Shown here piece after piece: positions 1-8,861 of a stretch of DNA of 64,000 nt. The notes beneath the pieces were generated by a model. That model did not search any database. It worked only from the letters and a program-made list of their open reading frames with translations, and was not told the origin of the DNA. Each line of letters begins with the position of its first letter. Positions within the stretch are counted from its first letter, which is position 1. The position numbers were made by a program, and so were the translations under genes. The DNA comes from Saccharofermentans sp. (GTDB lineage Bacteria > Bacillota > Clostridia > Saccharofermentanales > Saccharofermentanaceae): contig JAILMW010000033.1 in the NCBI GenBank assembly GCA_024692235.1, forward strand, positions 372,001 through 436,000. Direction: 5' to 3'.

Positions 1-1
1 C

Positions 2-508
2 GTTATGCCTTTCGGTAAGATCAAGGATGAGGGACTTCCCGAGATCTCCGCATCTACTACCCTTACACCTATCGGTGAAGGTATCTTGACCTCATTAGAG
101 CTTCTCAATGCGAGAAAGGAAGGCTATAAGGAATTAGGTATCAAGTATTATCAGCCCTGGCTCGTAGTCATAACTGACGGTGCGCCTCAGGGACCTAACT
201 CCATGGCTAATATGGAGCTGGCCATCAAGGCTTGTAATGAGCTCGAGAGCGAGGATAAGCTTGTTATCTTCAATATCGGAGTAGGTTCCAGCGTAGATTA
301 CGATATCCTCAAGAGAGTATCCATTAAAAGAGAGGAGCCTATCTCAGTATCATCAGGTGATTTCGGTAAGCTCTTCGAATTCCTGGGATCCTCTTCTTCG
401 TCCATCGTATCGTCGGGAATGTCAGACGATGCTCTTTATAACATGGATACGGAGCCTCAGGGTGAATCAGTGGATGTAGACGATTTCTTTAAGTTCATGG
501 AAGAATAA
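2..508 (+). CDS. TerY-like VWA-domain protein, 5' end cut by window edge
   Basis: The reading frame is open to the left edge, so this is the C-terminal part of a longer protein; the ATG at 5 is probably internal. The visible part is the second half of a von Willebrand factor A domain: a Thr/Ser loop (SASTTLTPIGEGI, about residues 15-27 of the fragment) in the place of the metal-site threonine loop, then the buried strand PWLVVITDGAPQG (51-63), the form seen in TerY proteins. A serine-rich stretch follows and the protein ends in an acidic-aromatic tail, DVDDFFKFMEE. TerY-type VWA proteins are cytoplasmic metal-dependent protein-binding modules that occur with a PP2C phosphatase and a Ser/Thr kinase. 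The PP2C gene starts 2 nt after this stop, so the two are surely co-transcribed. A kinase would be expected to the left, outside the window (inference). Confidence 0.8.
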   Translation, partial: VMPFGKIKDEGLPEISASTTLTPIGEGILTSLELLNARKEGYKELGIKYYQPWLVVITDGAPQGPNSMANMELAIKACNELESEDKLVIFNIGVGSSVDYDILKRVSIKREEPISVSSGDFGKLFEFLGSSSSSIVSSGMSDDALYNMDTEPQGESVDVDDFFKFMEE

Positions 509-509
509 T

Positions 510-1604
510 ATGGTTGATCTTAATGTAGCCGCAGTAACCGTTATAGGTCAGAAACACAGGCAGAGAGGTGTCCCTTGTGAGGATGCTTCGGTTGCCGTTA
601 CTTCAAACGGCGTGAGTGCCGTTGTAGTTGCCGACGGCGCCGGAAGCAAGCAATATACACATGCCAGATTCGGTTCGGCTGCTGCCGTTAATACCATTGC
701 CAAGCTTTTGACTGAGCATTTCGATGCTCTCTACAATGAGAACAGGGAGGCTGCCGTAAGAAGTCTTATCATCGCAGCGCTTCACGTAAAGTTTGCAGAC
801 CTTATCGTAGAGCATAAGATAGATTCTATCGAAAGGCTCTCGTGTACGCTTCTTTTTTGTGCCGTCAAGGACAGGCGTATGATCGTAGGTCACATAGGAG
901 ACGGACTTATCGTTAAGGTGACTCCGTCCGGTCTTTCCCCGCTGACGATGCCTCAGAACGGTGCTTCTTCGTCTTCGACTTATTTTGTTACCGCTAACCA
1001 TGCGGCTGACTACTTAAGGTTCATAAAGACTACGGTTGACGATGTCCATGCAATTGCTCTCATGACAGACGGTGTACAGGACAGCGTCTATGACGAGAAC
1101 TCAGGCCTTATAAAGCCCGTTGTAGCCAGGATGGCAGAGACACTCGCATCAGGAAGGCAGAAAGCTGAAGGAGAGCTTAAGGGAATAATCGAGAAGTTTG
1201 TCGTCGGTTCTTCCAACAACAGTGACGATGCTTCGTTTGGCGTCATCTACTTTAACGGTACTAAGGGTCCCGACCCTAAGAGCCTTCCGACGGGAGCAGA
1301 TCAGTTCCCCAGGAGCACCGAGACCTTCAAGGAACTCCAGACAAGTCTTGTACCTGATGTGAAGAGAGCCAAGAAGATAATAGTAGAGGCTGCTGCCAAT
1401 GCTCCGGTCATCCTTAAGGAAGAGGAGAGACCTGCAAAGAGGACAGGTGAGACGGAAAATGATGCTGCTAAGGAGAATAACTCCAAGCCCATCAACGTAA
1501 GACCTGTAATCAAAAAGTCATCCATATTGATGTGGATTATTGTGATAATGGAATTAGCTGCGATAGTATGGCTTATTCTGAAGCTTTATATATTCAAGGT
1601 GTGA
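510..1604 (+). CDS. PP2C-family Ser/Thr protein phosphatase with C-terminal membrane anchor
   Basis: The 364-residue protein carries the PP2C metal-binding signatures: CEDAS (about 23-27), VVADGAGS (39-46), VGHIGDG (126-132), ALMTDGVQD (183-191) and SDDASFG (238-244). PP2C enzymes use two metal ions bound by these aspartates to remove phosphate from Ser/Thr. After the catalytic domain (to about 250) comes a low-complexity charged linker and one hydrophobic segment near residues 337-360, so the enzyme is probably membrane-anchored with the catalytic domain in the cytoplasm. It lies between the VWA gene and a charged coiled-coil gene, matching the TerY-phosphatase-kinase signalling triads described by comparative genomics. 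The start follows the VWA stop by one base with no independent promoter. Confidence 0.85.
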   Translation: MVDLNVAAVTVIGQKHRQRGVPCEDASVAVTSNGVSAVVVADGAGSKQYTHARFGSAAAVNTIAKLLTEHFDALYNENREAAVRSLIIAALHVKFADLIVEHKIDSIERLSCTLLFCAVKDRRMIVGHIGDGLIVKVTPSGLSPLTMPQNGASSSSTYFVTANHAADYLRFIKTTVDDVHAIALMTDGVQDSVYDENSGLIKPVVARMAETLASGRQKAEGELKGIIEKFVVGSSNNSDDASFGVIYFNGTKGPDPKSLPTGADQFPRSTETFKELQTSLVPDVKRAKKIIVEAAANAPVILKEEERPAKRTGETENDAAKENNSKPINVRPVIKKSSILMWIIVIMELAAIVWLILKLYIFKV

Positions 1605-1620
1605 TAGGAGAAAGGTTACG

Positions 1621-2265
1621 ATGAAGCGCGAACGCAAAAAATACGAAGTATTGCCGGGTGTACCGACACCTGATATCAAGACGATACTTGATGCTGCCTC
1701 TGACTTTGCAAAGACGGGTGTTGAGGGGGTTACCGTACACTCTGACAGGGCGGCAATGATGGGACATGCTCCTTTGATGATGCAGCCGGCTTCTGGTCCC
1801 GATGTAGATGAACTCAATGCTCTCGGTATGCAGGTATCGATCGCGGAGACTGAAGCTCAGAAGGAGAGTAAGCGCAAGATGCAGGCTATCATGGACAGAG
1901 CCGTATCTGCTCCCGAGACTATGGATAACCTGAGAGAGACTGCTGCCGAAAGGATGACCGACGAAGAGAAGGAAGAACTTGCTCGTAAGGTCGAAGAAGA
2001 GAACAGGGCCAAGGCTGAAGAAGAAGCCAAGAAGAAGGCCAGGGAAGATAGAAGGAAAGAGCAGCAGAAAGCACTCGAGGAGAGCTTGGCAAGAAAGGCT
2101 CAGAAGAAGAACGAGGAATCCGAGAGATCAGGCAAGGAGTATTCCGATACCGTTAATGAGAAGAGCGAAGCCAAGAAGGAAGACTCCAGGACTAAGGCCG
2201 AAGCAGACGGACCTCAGCTGGCTTCCGATCAGGAGACTATGGACGACTTCAGCGAGTTCCTCTGA
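1621..2265 (+). CDS. Lys/Glu-rich coiled-coil protein, function unknown
   Basis: I do not recognise a named family. The 214-residue protein has an N-terminal third with mixed composition (including HAPLMMQPASGPDVDELNALG) and then, from about residue 95, a highly charged helix-forming region dominated by Lys, Glu, Arg and Ala that should form a long coiled coil or single alpha helix. There is no signal peptide or membrane segment. The C-terminus, MDDFSEFL, resembles the tail of the VWA protein two genes upstream (VDDFFKFMEE). A purine-rich Shine-Dalgarno (aggagaaagg) precedes the ATG and the gene closes the VWA-PP2C operon before a strong terminator. It could be a substrate or scaffold of the phosphatase (inference only). 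Confidence 0.75.
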   Translation: MKRERKKYEVLPGVPTPDIKTILDAASDFAKTGVEGVTVHSDRAAMMGHAPLMMQPASGPDVDELNALGMQVSIAETEAQKESKRKMQAIMDRAVSAPETMDNLRETAAERMTDEEKEELARKVEEENRAKAEEEAKKKAREDRRKEQQKALEESLARKAQKKNEESERSGKEYSDTVNEKSEAKKEDSRTKAEADGPQLASDQETMDDFSEFL

Positions 2266-2287
2266 TATCTTGATAATAAGAATAAGA

Positions 2288-2317
2288 AATATCCCCGATC
2301 GCTCGGGGATATTTTTG
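2288..2317. terminator. Intrinsic terminator between convergent genes
   Basis: A perfect 11-bp stem (AATATCCCCGA, loop TCGC, TCGGGGATATT) runs into a T-tract on the plus strand. It ends the VWA-PP2C-coiled-coil operon. The A-rich left flank gives T residues on the other strand, so it may also stop transcription from the minus-strand mraY-like gene. Confidence 0.9.
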
Positions 2318-2351
2318 TGTCTGAATCAGTTCTATTAAGATTTGATCGAAG

Positions 2352-3314
2352 TCAGATAACGATGCAAGCGACTACGTAGATAAGGTCGAGTACTGCAGCG
2401 CATGCTACGATGACTGCCCATGTCTTCTTTATAGAGAAGCCTTTGCGCTTCTTTAAATGATCGTGAATGGGTGTAGTAACGTTTTTAAGGATAATGATCT
2501 TCTTCTTTGTAAGTCTTCCGATTGTGATCTTAAGTATGGAAAGACCTCCGTCTATAAGGAAAGGAAGACAGACGATAAGATATGCGAAAGGTATCTTAAG
2601 ATACATGGCATAGAATGCGATAAAAAAGCCTACAGCTCTTGAGCCCGCATCGCCCATAAGGACCTTACTGGGATTAAAGTTGAAGATAAGGTATGCAATA
2701 AGAGCGAATATCAATACGAGGCCTCTTATGATGCCGTGATCTGTCAAAGTGCCGTTAAGGTAAGCTACGACCATAAAAGTTATCAGAGTAAGGATCGTAA
2801 GTGTTCCGGAAAGACCGTCAACACCGTCAGTCGCGTTAGTAGCATTTACCGATACGATGATCAGCATCACCGCGAGAAAGAAAAAGAGTGCGGTGGGGAT
2901 CGTTACGGTTGCCCCGGTGATCCCGATCACAACATCGGTTCCGTAGAATATCGTAAATACTGCTGCTCCTATTCCCGCAATAAGAAAATCAAGTGCGCCC
3001 TTTATATATTCTCCCCAGGGATTCTTGGATCTGTCGTCAAGGAATCCGAATAGCATTGACAGGAGTACAAGGATCATCATGAAAAGGTAGGAAGAGCCGC
3101 TGAAAGTAAAGATAAGGGATACAAGTACGGCAACTGATATAAAGTAGATGCCTACACCCGTCGGCTTACCGATATTGACTTCGGAGCCCGGAGCATACAG
3201 ACGTCCTCTGTCGTGTCCCAAAAGGCTGTTACCCAAGGGGAGGAACTTCATACATAAGAACGTAAGGATAAAAGACAGTACTGAAGATACTGCCGACCCG
3301 ATAAATATAGACAT
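2352..3314 (-). CDS. mraY: MraY-like phospho-MurNAc-pentapeptide transferase
   Basis: MraY transfers phospho-MurNAc-pentapeptide from UDP to undecaprenyl phosphate, making lipid I at the cytoplasmic membrane. This 320-residue polytopic protein has the family signatures in order: FGFLDDRSK (DDxxK), NATNATDGVDGLSG, MGDAGSRAVG, and PIHDHLKK, which corresponds to the usual histidine-rich PIHHHFE loop with one histidine replaced by aspartate. About ten hydrophobic segments are visible. Here the gene stands alone between a convergent terminator and the divergent argS promoter instead of in a mur/dcw cluster, so it could be a second copy or a related polyprenyl-phosphate sugar-1-phosphate transferase. 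The ATG is preceded by AGAGG with 5-nt spacing. Confidence 0.75.
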   Translation of the reverse strand: MSIFIGSAVSSVLSFILTFLCMKFLPLGNSLLGHDRGRLYAPGSEVNIGKPTGVGIYFISVAVLVSLIFTFSGSSYLFMMILVLLSMLFGFLDDRSKNPWGEYIKGALDFLIAGIGAAVFTIFYGTDVVIGITGATVTIPTALFFFLAVMLIIVSVNATNATDGVDGLSGTLTILTLITFMVVAYLNGTLTDHGIIRGLVLIFALIAYLIFNFNPSKVLMGDAGSRAVGFFIAFYAMYLKIPFAYLIVCLPFLIDGGLSILKITIGRLTKKKIIILKNVTTPIHDHLKKRKGFSIKKTWAVIVACAAVLDLIYVVACIVI

Positions 3315-3340
3315 AAAAACCTCTTCACGACCAAAAATCT

Positions 3341-3370
3341 TTTTTATTGTACTACAAATTGAGATATAAT
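3341..3370 (+). promoter_or_regulatory. Candidate promoter of argS
   Basis: A perfect TATAAT at 3365-3370 lies about 57 nt before the argS start. The -35 position holds only a T-rich stretch (TTTTTA or TTTTAT with 17-18 bp spacing), so this is a weak-35 promoter. It sits in the divergent region with the mraY-like gene. Confidence 0.5.
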
Positions 3371-3426
3371 CTTTGGGTAATTAGATATATAAGTTGCATA
3401 ACAAATCTCTTGTATGGAGGAAAAAG

Positions 3427-5157
3427 ATGGATTATAAGAGCGAAATAGCATCCAAACTGGCTGAGATAACCGGCATTGAGAGTGAGCAGGTATATAAGCT
3501 TATAGAGATACCGCCGCAGGTGGAGATGGGAGATTATGCATTCCCTTGCTTTACTTTGGCAAAGACTCTTCGTAAGGCTCCGCCTATGATCGCAGCGGAT
3601 ATTGCTGCAGACGATCGCCTCGCATCATTAGGTGCCATGAGCGCCAAGAACGTAGGACCTTACGTCAATTTCTTTATCGACAGGAGCTTCTACGCAGCTA
3701 AGACTGTAGATTCCATCATCAAGGCAGGAGATGATTACGGAAGCGATAACGAAGGCGAAGGTAAGAACGTTATTGTCGAGTATTCTTCTCCCAATATCGC
3801 AAAACCTTTCCACGTAGGTCATGCTTTTACTACCATCATCGGTAATTCACTTGCCAAGATCTACACTAAGCTCGGCTATAACGTTATAAGGATGAACCAC
3901 CTTGGAGATTACGGAACACAGTTCGGTAAGCTTATTACAGCATACAGGCTCTGGGGTGACGAGAAAGCGCTCAACGAAGATCCCATCACCGAGCTTCTTC
4001 GTATCTACGTTAAGTTCCACGAAGAAGAGAAGAAGGATCCTTCTCTTACTGATTCCGCAAGAGAGAACTTCAAGAAGCTCGAGGACGGATGCGAAGAGGA
4101 AGTTGCCCTCTGGAAGAAGTTCCGCGATATGTCCCTTGTAGTATTCGATAAGCTCTACAAGAGAATGGGCATGGAGTTCGATAACTATAACGGTGAGTCC
4201 TACTATGCAAAGATGGCTGACGATGTAGCCAATATGCTTAAGGAGAAGGGGCTTCTCGTGGAGAGCGAAGGCGCTCAGGTAGTCGACCTCGAAGAATACG
4301 GCGTACCGCCATGCATCATCCTTAAGAGTGACGGAACAACTATCTACGCCACAAGAGATATCGCTGCGATCCTCTACAGACACGAGACATATAACTTCGA
4401 CAAGAATATCTATGTAGTAGGTACCCCTCAGGCCCTTCACTTCAGGCAGGTATTCGCCGTAATGAAGAAGGCCGGCTTCGACTATGCGGATAACTGCGTA
4501 CATGTAGGCTTCGGTCTTGTTAAGTTCAAGAATATGAAGTTCTCCACAAGAGACGGTAATATCGTCCTTCTCGAGGACCTTCTTAACGAAGCAGTCGCTA
4601 AGACAAGAGAGGTCATTGAGGAGAATTCCAAGGCAAGAGGCCAGGATATGACCAAGGAGCAGATCGACGAGATCGCAGAGAAGGTCGGTATCGGTGCAGT
4701 TATCTATACTTATGTTAAGTCCGGAAGAGAGAGGGACATCGTATTCTCATGGGAAGAGATGCTCGACTTCGAGGGCGATACGGCTCCCTACCTTATGTAC
4801 ACCTATGCTCGTATCAAGTCTATCCTTCGTAAGGCTCAGGAGCAGGGTATCGCTCCCGCAAGGGGAGAGGATAAGCTCTCTATCCTTACAAGTGATGAGG
4901 AATATAACGTTATAAGGACTCTTGCGGATTTCCCCGATGCGGTCAAGAAGGCAGCTTCTTCCAACGAGCCCTTCATGATCTCCAGACAGATCGCACTCGT
5001 AGCAAGAAACTTCAACCGTTTCTATAATAATTCCAGTATCCTCAATGCCGACAGTGATGAGCAGAAAGCCGCAAGACTTGCTCTTTGCGAGGCCGTAGCG
5101 GACACATTGAAGTCCGGACTTGACCTTCTCGGCATCGGTGTAGTCGAAAGGATGTAA
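3427..5157 (+). CDS. argS: Arginyl-tRNA synthetase
   Basis: Class I synthetase that attaches arginine to tRNA-Arg in the cytoplasm. The 576-residue product has the ArgS N-terminal tRNA-D-loop-binding domain (with EIPPQVEMGDYAFPCF), the catalytic entry VEYSSPNIAKPFHVGHAF with the HIGH motif as HVGH (residues 129-132), the KMSK-region loop FKNMKFSTRDGN, and a C-terminal helical anticodon domain (PYLMYTYARIKSILRKA and on). I place the start at the ATG at 3427 because TGGAGG lies 6 nt before it; a TTG 33 nt upstream also stays open but has no ribosome site. The next gene starts 7 nt after the stop. Confidence 0.95.
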   Translation: MDYKSEIASKLAEITGIESEQVYKLIEIPPQVEMGDYAFPCFTLAKTLRKAPPMIAADIAADDRLASLGAMSAKNVGPYVNFFIDRSFYAAKTVDSIIKAGDDYGSDNEGEGKNVIVEYSSPNIAKPFHVGHAFTTIIGNSLAKIYTKLGYNVIRMNHLGDYGTQFGKLITAYRLWGDEKALNEDPITELLRIYVKFHEEEKKDPSLTDSARENFKKLEDGCEEEVALWKKFRDMSLVVFDKLYKRMGMEFDNYNGESYYAKMADDVANMLKEKGLLVESEGAQVVDLEEYGVPPCIILKSDGTTIYATRDIAAILYRHETYNFDKNIYVVGTPQALHFRQVFAVMKKAGFDYADNCVHVGFGLVKFKNMKFSTRDGNIVLLEDLLNEAVAKTREVIEENSKARGQDMTKEQIDEIAEKVGIGAVIYTYVKSGRERDIVFSWEEMLDFEGDTAPYLMYTYARIKSILRKAQEQGIAPARGEDKLSILTSDEEYNVIRTLADFPDAVKKAASSNEPFMISRQIALVARNFNRFYNNSSILNADSDEQKAARLALCEAVADTLKSGLDLLGIGVVERM

Positions 5158-5164
5158 TCAATCT

Positions 5165-6874
5165 ATGCAGGAATATATGGCAGGGCAGATGCCCGACTTC
5201 AAGGATATCAAGTATGTAAGACCGAGTGTCGAGGACTTTACCGAATATGTAAAGGAAGTCAGGCTCAAGCTCATGACTTGTAAGGATATCGATATCGCTT
5301 CGGATATAATCCTTGAATACGAGAAGAGAGTGTCGGGATTCGATACTCAGTACGCGCTCTGCAATATCCTGCACGATCTTGATACATCTGATGAGTTCTA
5401 TTCGGATGAGCTTGAATTCTTTGACGAGGCATTTGCGACCGTAAGCGAACTGTCCGCTGCCGTTCTTACGAGTCTTCTTAACTGTCCCTGTGCGGAACAG
5501 CTTAAGGAGAAGTACGGAGAGATGATCTTTAAGAAGGCCGTCAATCAGAAGGAGACTATCTCCAAGGAGATAATCGATGATCTTACAACTGAATCTTCTC
5601 TTGAGAATGATTATTCCCAGATCCAGTCGGAGGCTGAGATAGAGTTCAGGGGCGAGACGCTTAATCTTTCAATGCTTAATCCCTATCTTGAATCTACCGA
5701 CAGGAAGATAAGGAAGGAAGCTCACATCGCTCTCGATAAGTACTATGAGAGCAAAAAAGAGACATTCGATAAGATATACGACGATCTTGTTAAGGTAAGA
5801 ACTACTGCAGCAAGAAAGCTCGGCTACAATAACTTCACCGAATTAGGTTATAAGAGAATGGAAAGATATGACTATACTCCCGAGATGGTAAAGTCTTTCC
5901 GTGACGATATCTTAAAGTATATCGTTCCTATAACCGAGCAGATAAGAAAGCTCCAGAAGGATCGTCTCGGCGTGGACGAACTTAAGTATTGGGATCTTCC
6001 TACGCTCTTTAAGAACGGCAATCCCGTTCCCAACGTATCAGGTGAAGGCTACGAGAGAGTAGCAGGTAACTTCTTCAGGGAGATCTTCGGTACAGTACCC
6101 AGCTTCTTTGACGTTCTCTCCGAACACGGCTTTACTGATCTTCTTGCAAGGAAGAATAAGTCAACGGGCGGATACTGCATGTATCTTGAAGACTATGCTA
6201 TCCCTTATATCTTCATGAACGGCAACGGCACGGCAGACGACGTAGCGACGCTGGTCCATGAGGGCGGACATGCATATGCGGCTATCAAGAGTGCGGAAGT
6301 GTCGCCTTTCGTAGAGTGTTTATCACCTACATTAGAGACATGCGAGATACATTCCACGGCGATGGAATTCATGTCATATCCTTATATGGATATGTTCTAC
6401 GGAGAGAAGGCACAGCAGTATTGTGAGCTTCACATGACTCAGGCTCTTTTATTCCTTCCATACGGCTGTATGGTAGACGAGTTCCAGCACATAGTCTACG
6501 ATAACCCTGACATGACACCTGAGCAGAGGCACGAAGCTTGGAAGGGATTAGAAGAGAAGTACCAGCCCTTTAACGACTACGGCGGCAAGATGCCTTTCCA
6601 TGAGATGGGCGGCGCCTGGATGAAGAAGGACCATATCTTCACGACGCCTTTCTACTATATAGATTACTGTCTTGCACATATATGCGCATTGCAGCTCTGG
6701 GATGAGTCTCGGAAGGACATGAAGAGTGCGCTTTCCAAGTATAATCATCTTTGCGAAGCAGGAGGCACGGATACTTTCTTAAACCTCATATCCAAGGCGG
6801 GACTTGAGTCTCCTTTCGATACGGGCGTTATCAAGAAGCTTGCTTACAGTATCTGTTCTTTTCTTGAGTTATGA
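5165..6874 (+). CDS. M3-family oligoendopeptidase (PepF-like)
   Basis: Zinc metallopeptidase that degrades short peptides in the cytoplasm. The 569-residue protein shows the M3 motif HEGGH (residues 365-369, in TLVHEGGHAY) and the downstream glutamate helix (TCEIHSTAMEFM) that supplies the third zinc ligand. The N-terminal helical region has the oligopeptidase F arrangement (LNPYLESTDRKIRKEA, where PepF proteins read LLSSPDRAVRKAA). The next gene overlaps its stop by 4 nt (ATGA), so it is translationally coupled to the rRNA methyltransferase. A weak AAAGGA 12 nt upstream supports the ATG at 5165; an ATG 12 nt later is possible. Confidence 0.88.
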   Translation: MQEYMAGQMPDFKDIKYVRPSVEDFTEYVKEVRLKLMTCKDIDIASDIILEYEKRVSGFDTQYALCNILHDLDTSDEFYSDELEFFDEAFATVSELSAAVLTSLLNCPCAEQLKEKYGEMIFKKAVNQKETISKEIIDDLTTESSLENDYSQIQSEAEIEFRGETLNLSMLNPYLESTDRKIRKEAHIALDKYYESKKETFDKIYDDLVKVRTTAARKLGYNNFTELGYKRMERYDYTPEMVKSFRDDILKYIVPITEQIRKLQKDRLGVDELKYWDLPTLFKNGNPVPNVSGEGYERVAGNFFREIFGTVPSFFDVLSEHGFTDLLARKNKSTGGYCMYLEDYAIPYIFMNGNGTADDVATLVHEGGHAYAAIKSAEVSPFVECLSPTLETCEIHSTAMEFMSYPYMDMFYGEKAQQYCELHMTQALLFLPYGCMVDEFQHIVYDNPDMTPEQRHEAWKGLEEKYQPFNDYGGKMPFHEMGGAWMKKDHIFTTPFYYIDYCLAHICALQLWDESRKDMKSALSKYNHLCEAGGTDTFLNLISKAGLESPFDTGVIKKLAYSICSFLEL

Positions 6875-8295
6875 GATTACCTGACAGTTTTACAGAGAGG
6901 ATGAATGAATACTTCAGAAGAGAGAATATCCCTTCTGAAGGTTTCTTCGAGAGCTTCGATAACGAGCCTTTGAAGGGCATAAGGATCAACAGGAATAAAG
7001 TTGCTCCCGACGAATACGAAGCAGTACTTAAAGACTTAGAGGAAGAGACGGACAAGGTGTCCTGGTGCGATTCGGGCTTTTATACGAAGAACGAATCTTC
7101 AGGCAACGATCCTTATTACCATGCAGGTGTCTACTATCCTCAGGAGCCTTCCGCCATGCTTCCGGCGCAGATCGCGTCTGCAAAGCCCGGTGAGTTCGTA
7201 CTTGATATGTGCGCAGCTCCCGGAGGTAAAGCGTGCCGATTAGGAGAAGATCTTAAGAGCGAAGGACTTCTTATTGCAAATGAGATCAACGAGAACAGAG
7301 CTAAGGCTCTTCTTCGTAATATAGAGAGAATGGGCATTATTAATGCCGTTATCTTGAATGAGACTCCCGCTGGTCTTTCCAAGGTCTTTAAGGGGTTCTT
7401 CGACAAGATAGTCCTTGACGTACCTTGCTCAGGGGAAGGTATGTTCAGGCGTGATCCCAATGCGGTAAAAAGCTGGGAGAAGTTCGGCCCCGATACATGT
7501 ATCCCCATGCAGGAAGATATCCTCATAAATGCGGATAAGATGCTTAAGGCAGGAGGAGAGATCGTCTATTCCACATGTACCTTCTTCGAAGGCGAGGACG
7601 AGGAGAGGATACACGCATTTATCAATGATCACCCTTACTACAGCATAATCCCTCATCCTGAAGTTGAAGGCATCTCTCACAGCAAGGAAGGCTTCATGAG
7701 GATCTGGCCTCACTTAAGTAAAGGTGACGGACATTTCTGTGTACACTTAAAAAAGAGTGAAGACGCGGTAACAGAAGAAATAGAGCTCTCCAAGATCCCC
7801 GCATATAAGAACAAGCGCGGCGATAACTACGGCTTCAATAAATCAAGAGAAGCATACGAGAGCTTCCTTAAAGAGATCCTTACTGATACTTCAGACTACA
7901 GGGGAGACTTTATCCTGCATAAGGACAAAGTACATATCCTTCCCGTGCCCGAAAGGCTCTTTAACGGCCTTAAGACAGTTAAGCTGGGGTTGTTCCCGGG
8001 AGAGATAAAGTGCACATCCACCGAAAGGCTCTTCGTGCCTTCTCATTCTCTTGCACTTACATTAGACAGGAACAAGATAAAGAAGGATTCTTTCCTGAAG
8101 CTTAACAGGGAAGATCTGAGGCTTACAAGATATCTTAAAGGCGAGACGATAACAGCAACGGCGGAAGAAAAGCCAGACCTTAAGAAGAAGGGCTATATCG
8201 TAATAGCAGCAGGAGAATATCCGTTAGGCTTCGGTAAGCTTGCTCCTGACGGCAGCATCAAGAATCTCTATCCCAAGGCCTGGAGACTTCTGTGA
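6871..8295 (+). CDS. RsmF/NOL1-type RNA cytosine-C5 methyltransferase
   Basis: SAM-dependent enzyme that makes 5-methylcytosine in RNA, probably 16S rRNA. The 474-residue protein has the SAM-binding loop DMCAAPGGK, the catalytic Pro-Cys motif DVPCSGEGMFRRD, and the second cysteine motif VYSTCTFFEGEDEE, which together identify the Nol1/Nop2/Sun family. The region after about residue 300 (NYGFNKSREAYESFL, then KLGLFPGEIK) matches the RsmF-type C-terminal and PUA-like extension. It overlaps the peptidase gene by 4 nt and the next gene by 4 nt, so three genes are coupled. Confidence 0.88.
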   Translation: MRLPDSFTERMNEYFRRENIPSEGFFESFDNEPLKGIRINRNKVAPDEYEAVLKDLEEETDKVSWCDSGFYTKNESSGNDPYYHAGVYYPQEPSAMLPAQIASAKPGEFVLDMCAAPGGKACRLGEDLKSEGLLIANEINENRAKALLRNIERMGIINAVILNETPAGLSKVFKGFFDKIVLDVPCSGEGMFRRDPNAVKSWEKFGPDTCIPMQEDILINADKMLKAGGEIVYSTCTFFEGEDEERIHAFINDHPYYSIIPHPEVEGISHSKEGFMRIWPHLSKGDGHFCVHLKKSEDAVTEEIELSKIPAYKNKRGDNYGFNKSREAYESFLKEILTDTSDYRGDFILHKDKVHILPVPERLFNGLKTVKLGLFPGEIKCTSTERLFVPSHSLALTLDRNKIKKDSFLKLNREDLRLTRYLKGETITATAEEKPDLKKKGYIVIAAGEYPLGFGKLAPDGSIKNLYPKAWRLL

Positions 8296-8855
8296 GCAAG
8301 ACAAAGAGTCCTGTAAAGCGTATAGTAATAACTATATTTCTTTGCATTATCGTTATGGCAATAACGAAGACTTTTGTATATATCAATATCGCATATCCTA
8401 ATATGGAAGACTCGCTTTTTGTTCCGATAACGGTGAAGGATGTTCCTGACAGTGAGGATATCGTCGTAGACATGAACATTATCGGACCTAAGCCCAAGAA
8501 CCGTGAATTGCCCATGCAGATACATATTAACGAACTTAATCACGGTTGGTTATGTTATGACAAATGGGGAAAGTGCAGGATCATCTTCGAGAGTGATAAG
8601 TCCTTCGACGGATTCGCCTATGTCGATGATGTTCCCCGAAGCAGGATATCCCTTGACGATAAGCTGGATGAATTCTCCGTGATATTCAGAGCTCAGCAGC
8701 ATCAATCTACAAGCTACTATTCTGATTCTATCAGGAGCGGTATATATCAATATCCCGCTATCACAAGAGTTACCCGTCAGGGAATTCTGGTAAGTGCCGT
8801 ATTTATCGCAGGCGCCGTTGTCGTGAATATCCTCATAAGTAAGAAGAAGGAATGA
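8292..8855 (+). CDS. Membrane protein with two TM segments, unknown function
   Basis: Not recognised. The 187-residue product begins at a GTG that overlaps the stop of the methyltransferase gene (GTGA). It has an N-terminal hydrophobic helix (about residues 8-30), a roughly 110-residue extracytoplasmic region rich in Asp, Ser and aromatic residues with a single GWLCYDKWGKC pair of cysteines, and a second hydrophobic helix near residues 160-182 followed by the basic end SKKKE. Both termini are therefore predicted to be cytoplasmic. The paired cysteines 7 residues apart could form a disulfide or bind a ligand. A second unknown gene follows after 6 nt. Confidence 0.75.
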   Translation: MSKTKSPVKRIVITIFLCIIVMAITKTFVYINIAYPNMEDSLFVPITVKDVPDSEDIVVDMNIIGPKPKNRELPMQIHINELNHGWLCYDKWGKCRIIFESDKSFDGFAYVDDVPRSRISLDDKLDEFSVIFRAQQHQSTSYYSDSIRSGIYQYPAITRVTRQGILVSAVFIAGAVVVNILISKKKE

Positions 8856-8861
8856 ATACAC

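Noticed and set aside
1979..2338. 119-codon Arg/Lys-rich frame inside the coiled-coil gene
   Set aside because: Alternative frame of a Lys/Glu-rich region, running through the terminator.
3394..3426. Upstream TTG start for argS
   Set aside because: It has no ribosome site, while the ATG at 3427 has TGGAGG at the right distance.
3847..4503. 218-codon frame antisense to argS
   Set aside because: Shadow frame; argS motifs on the plus strand explain the sequence.
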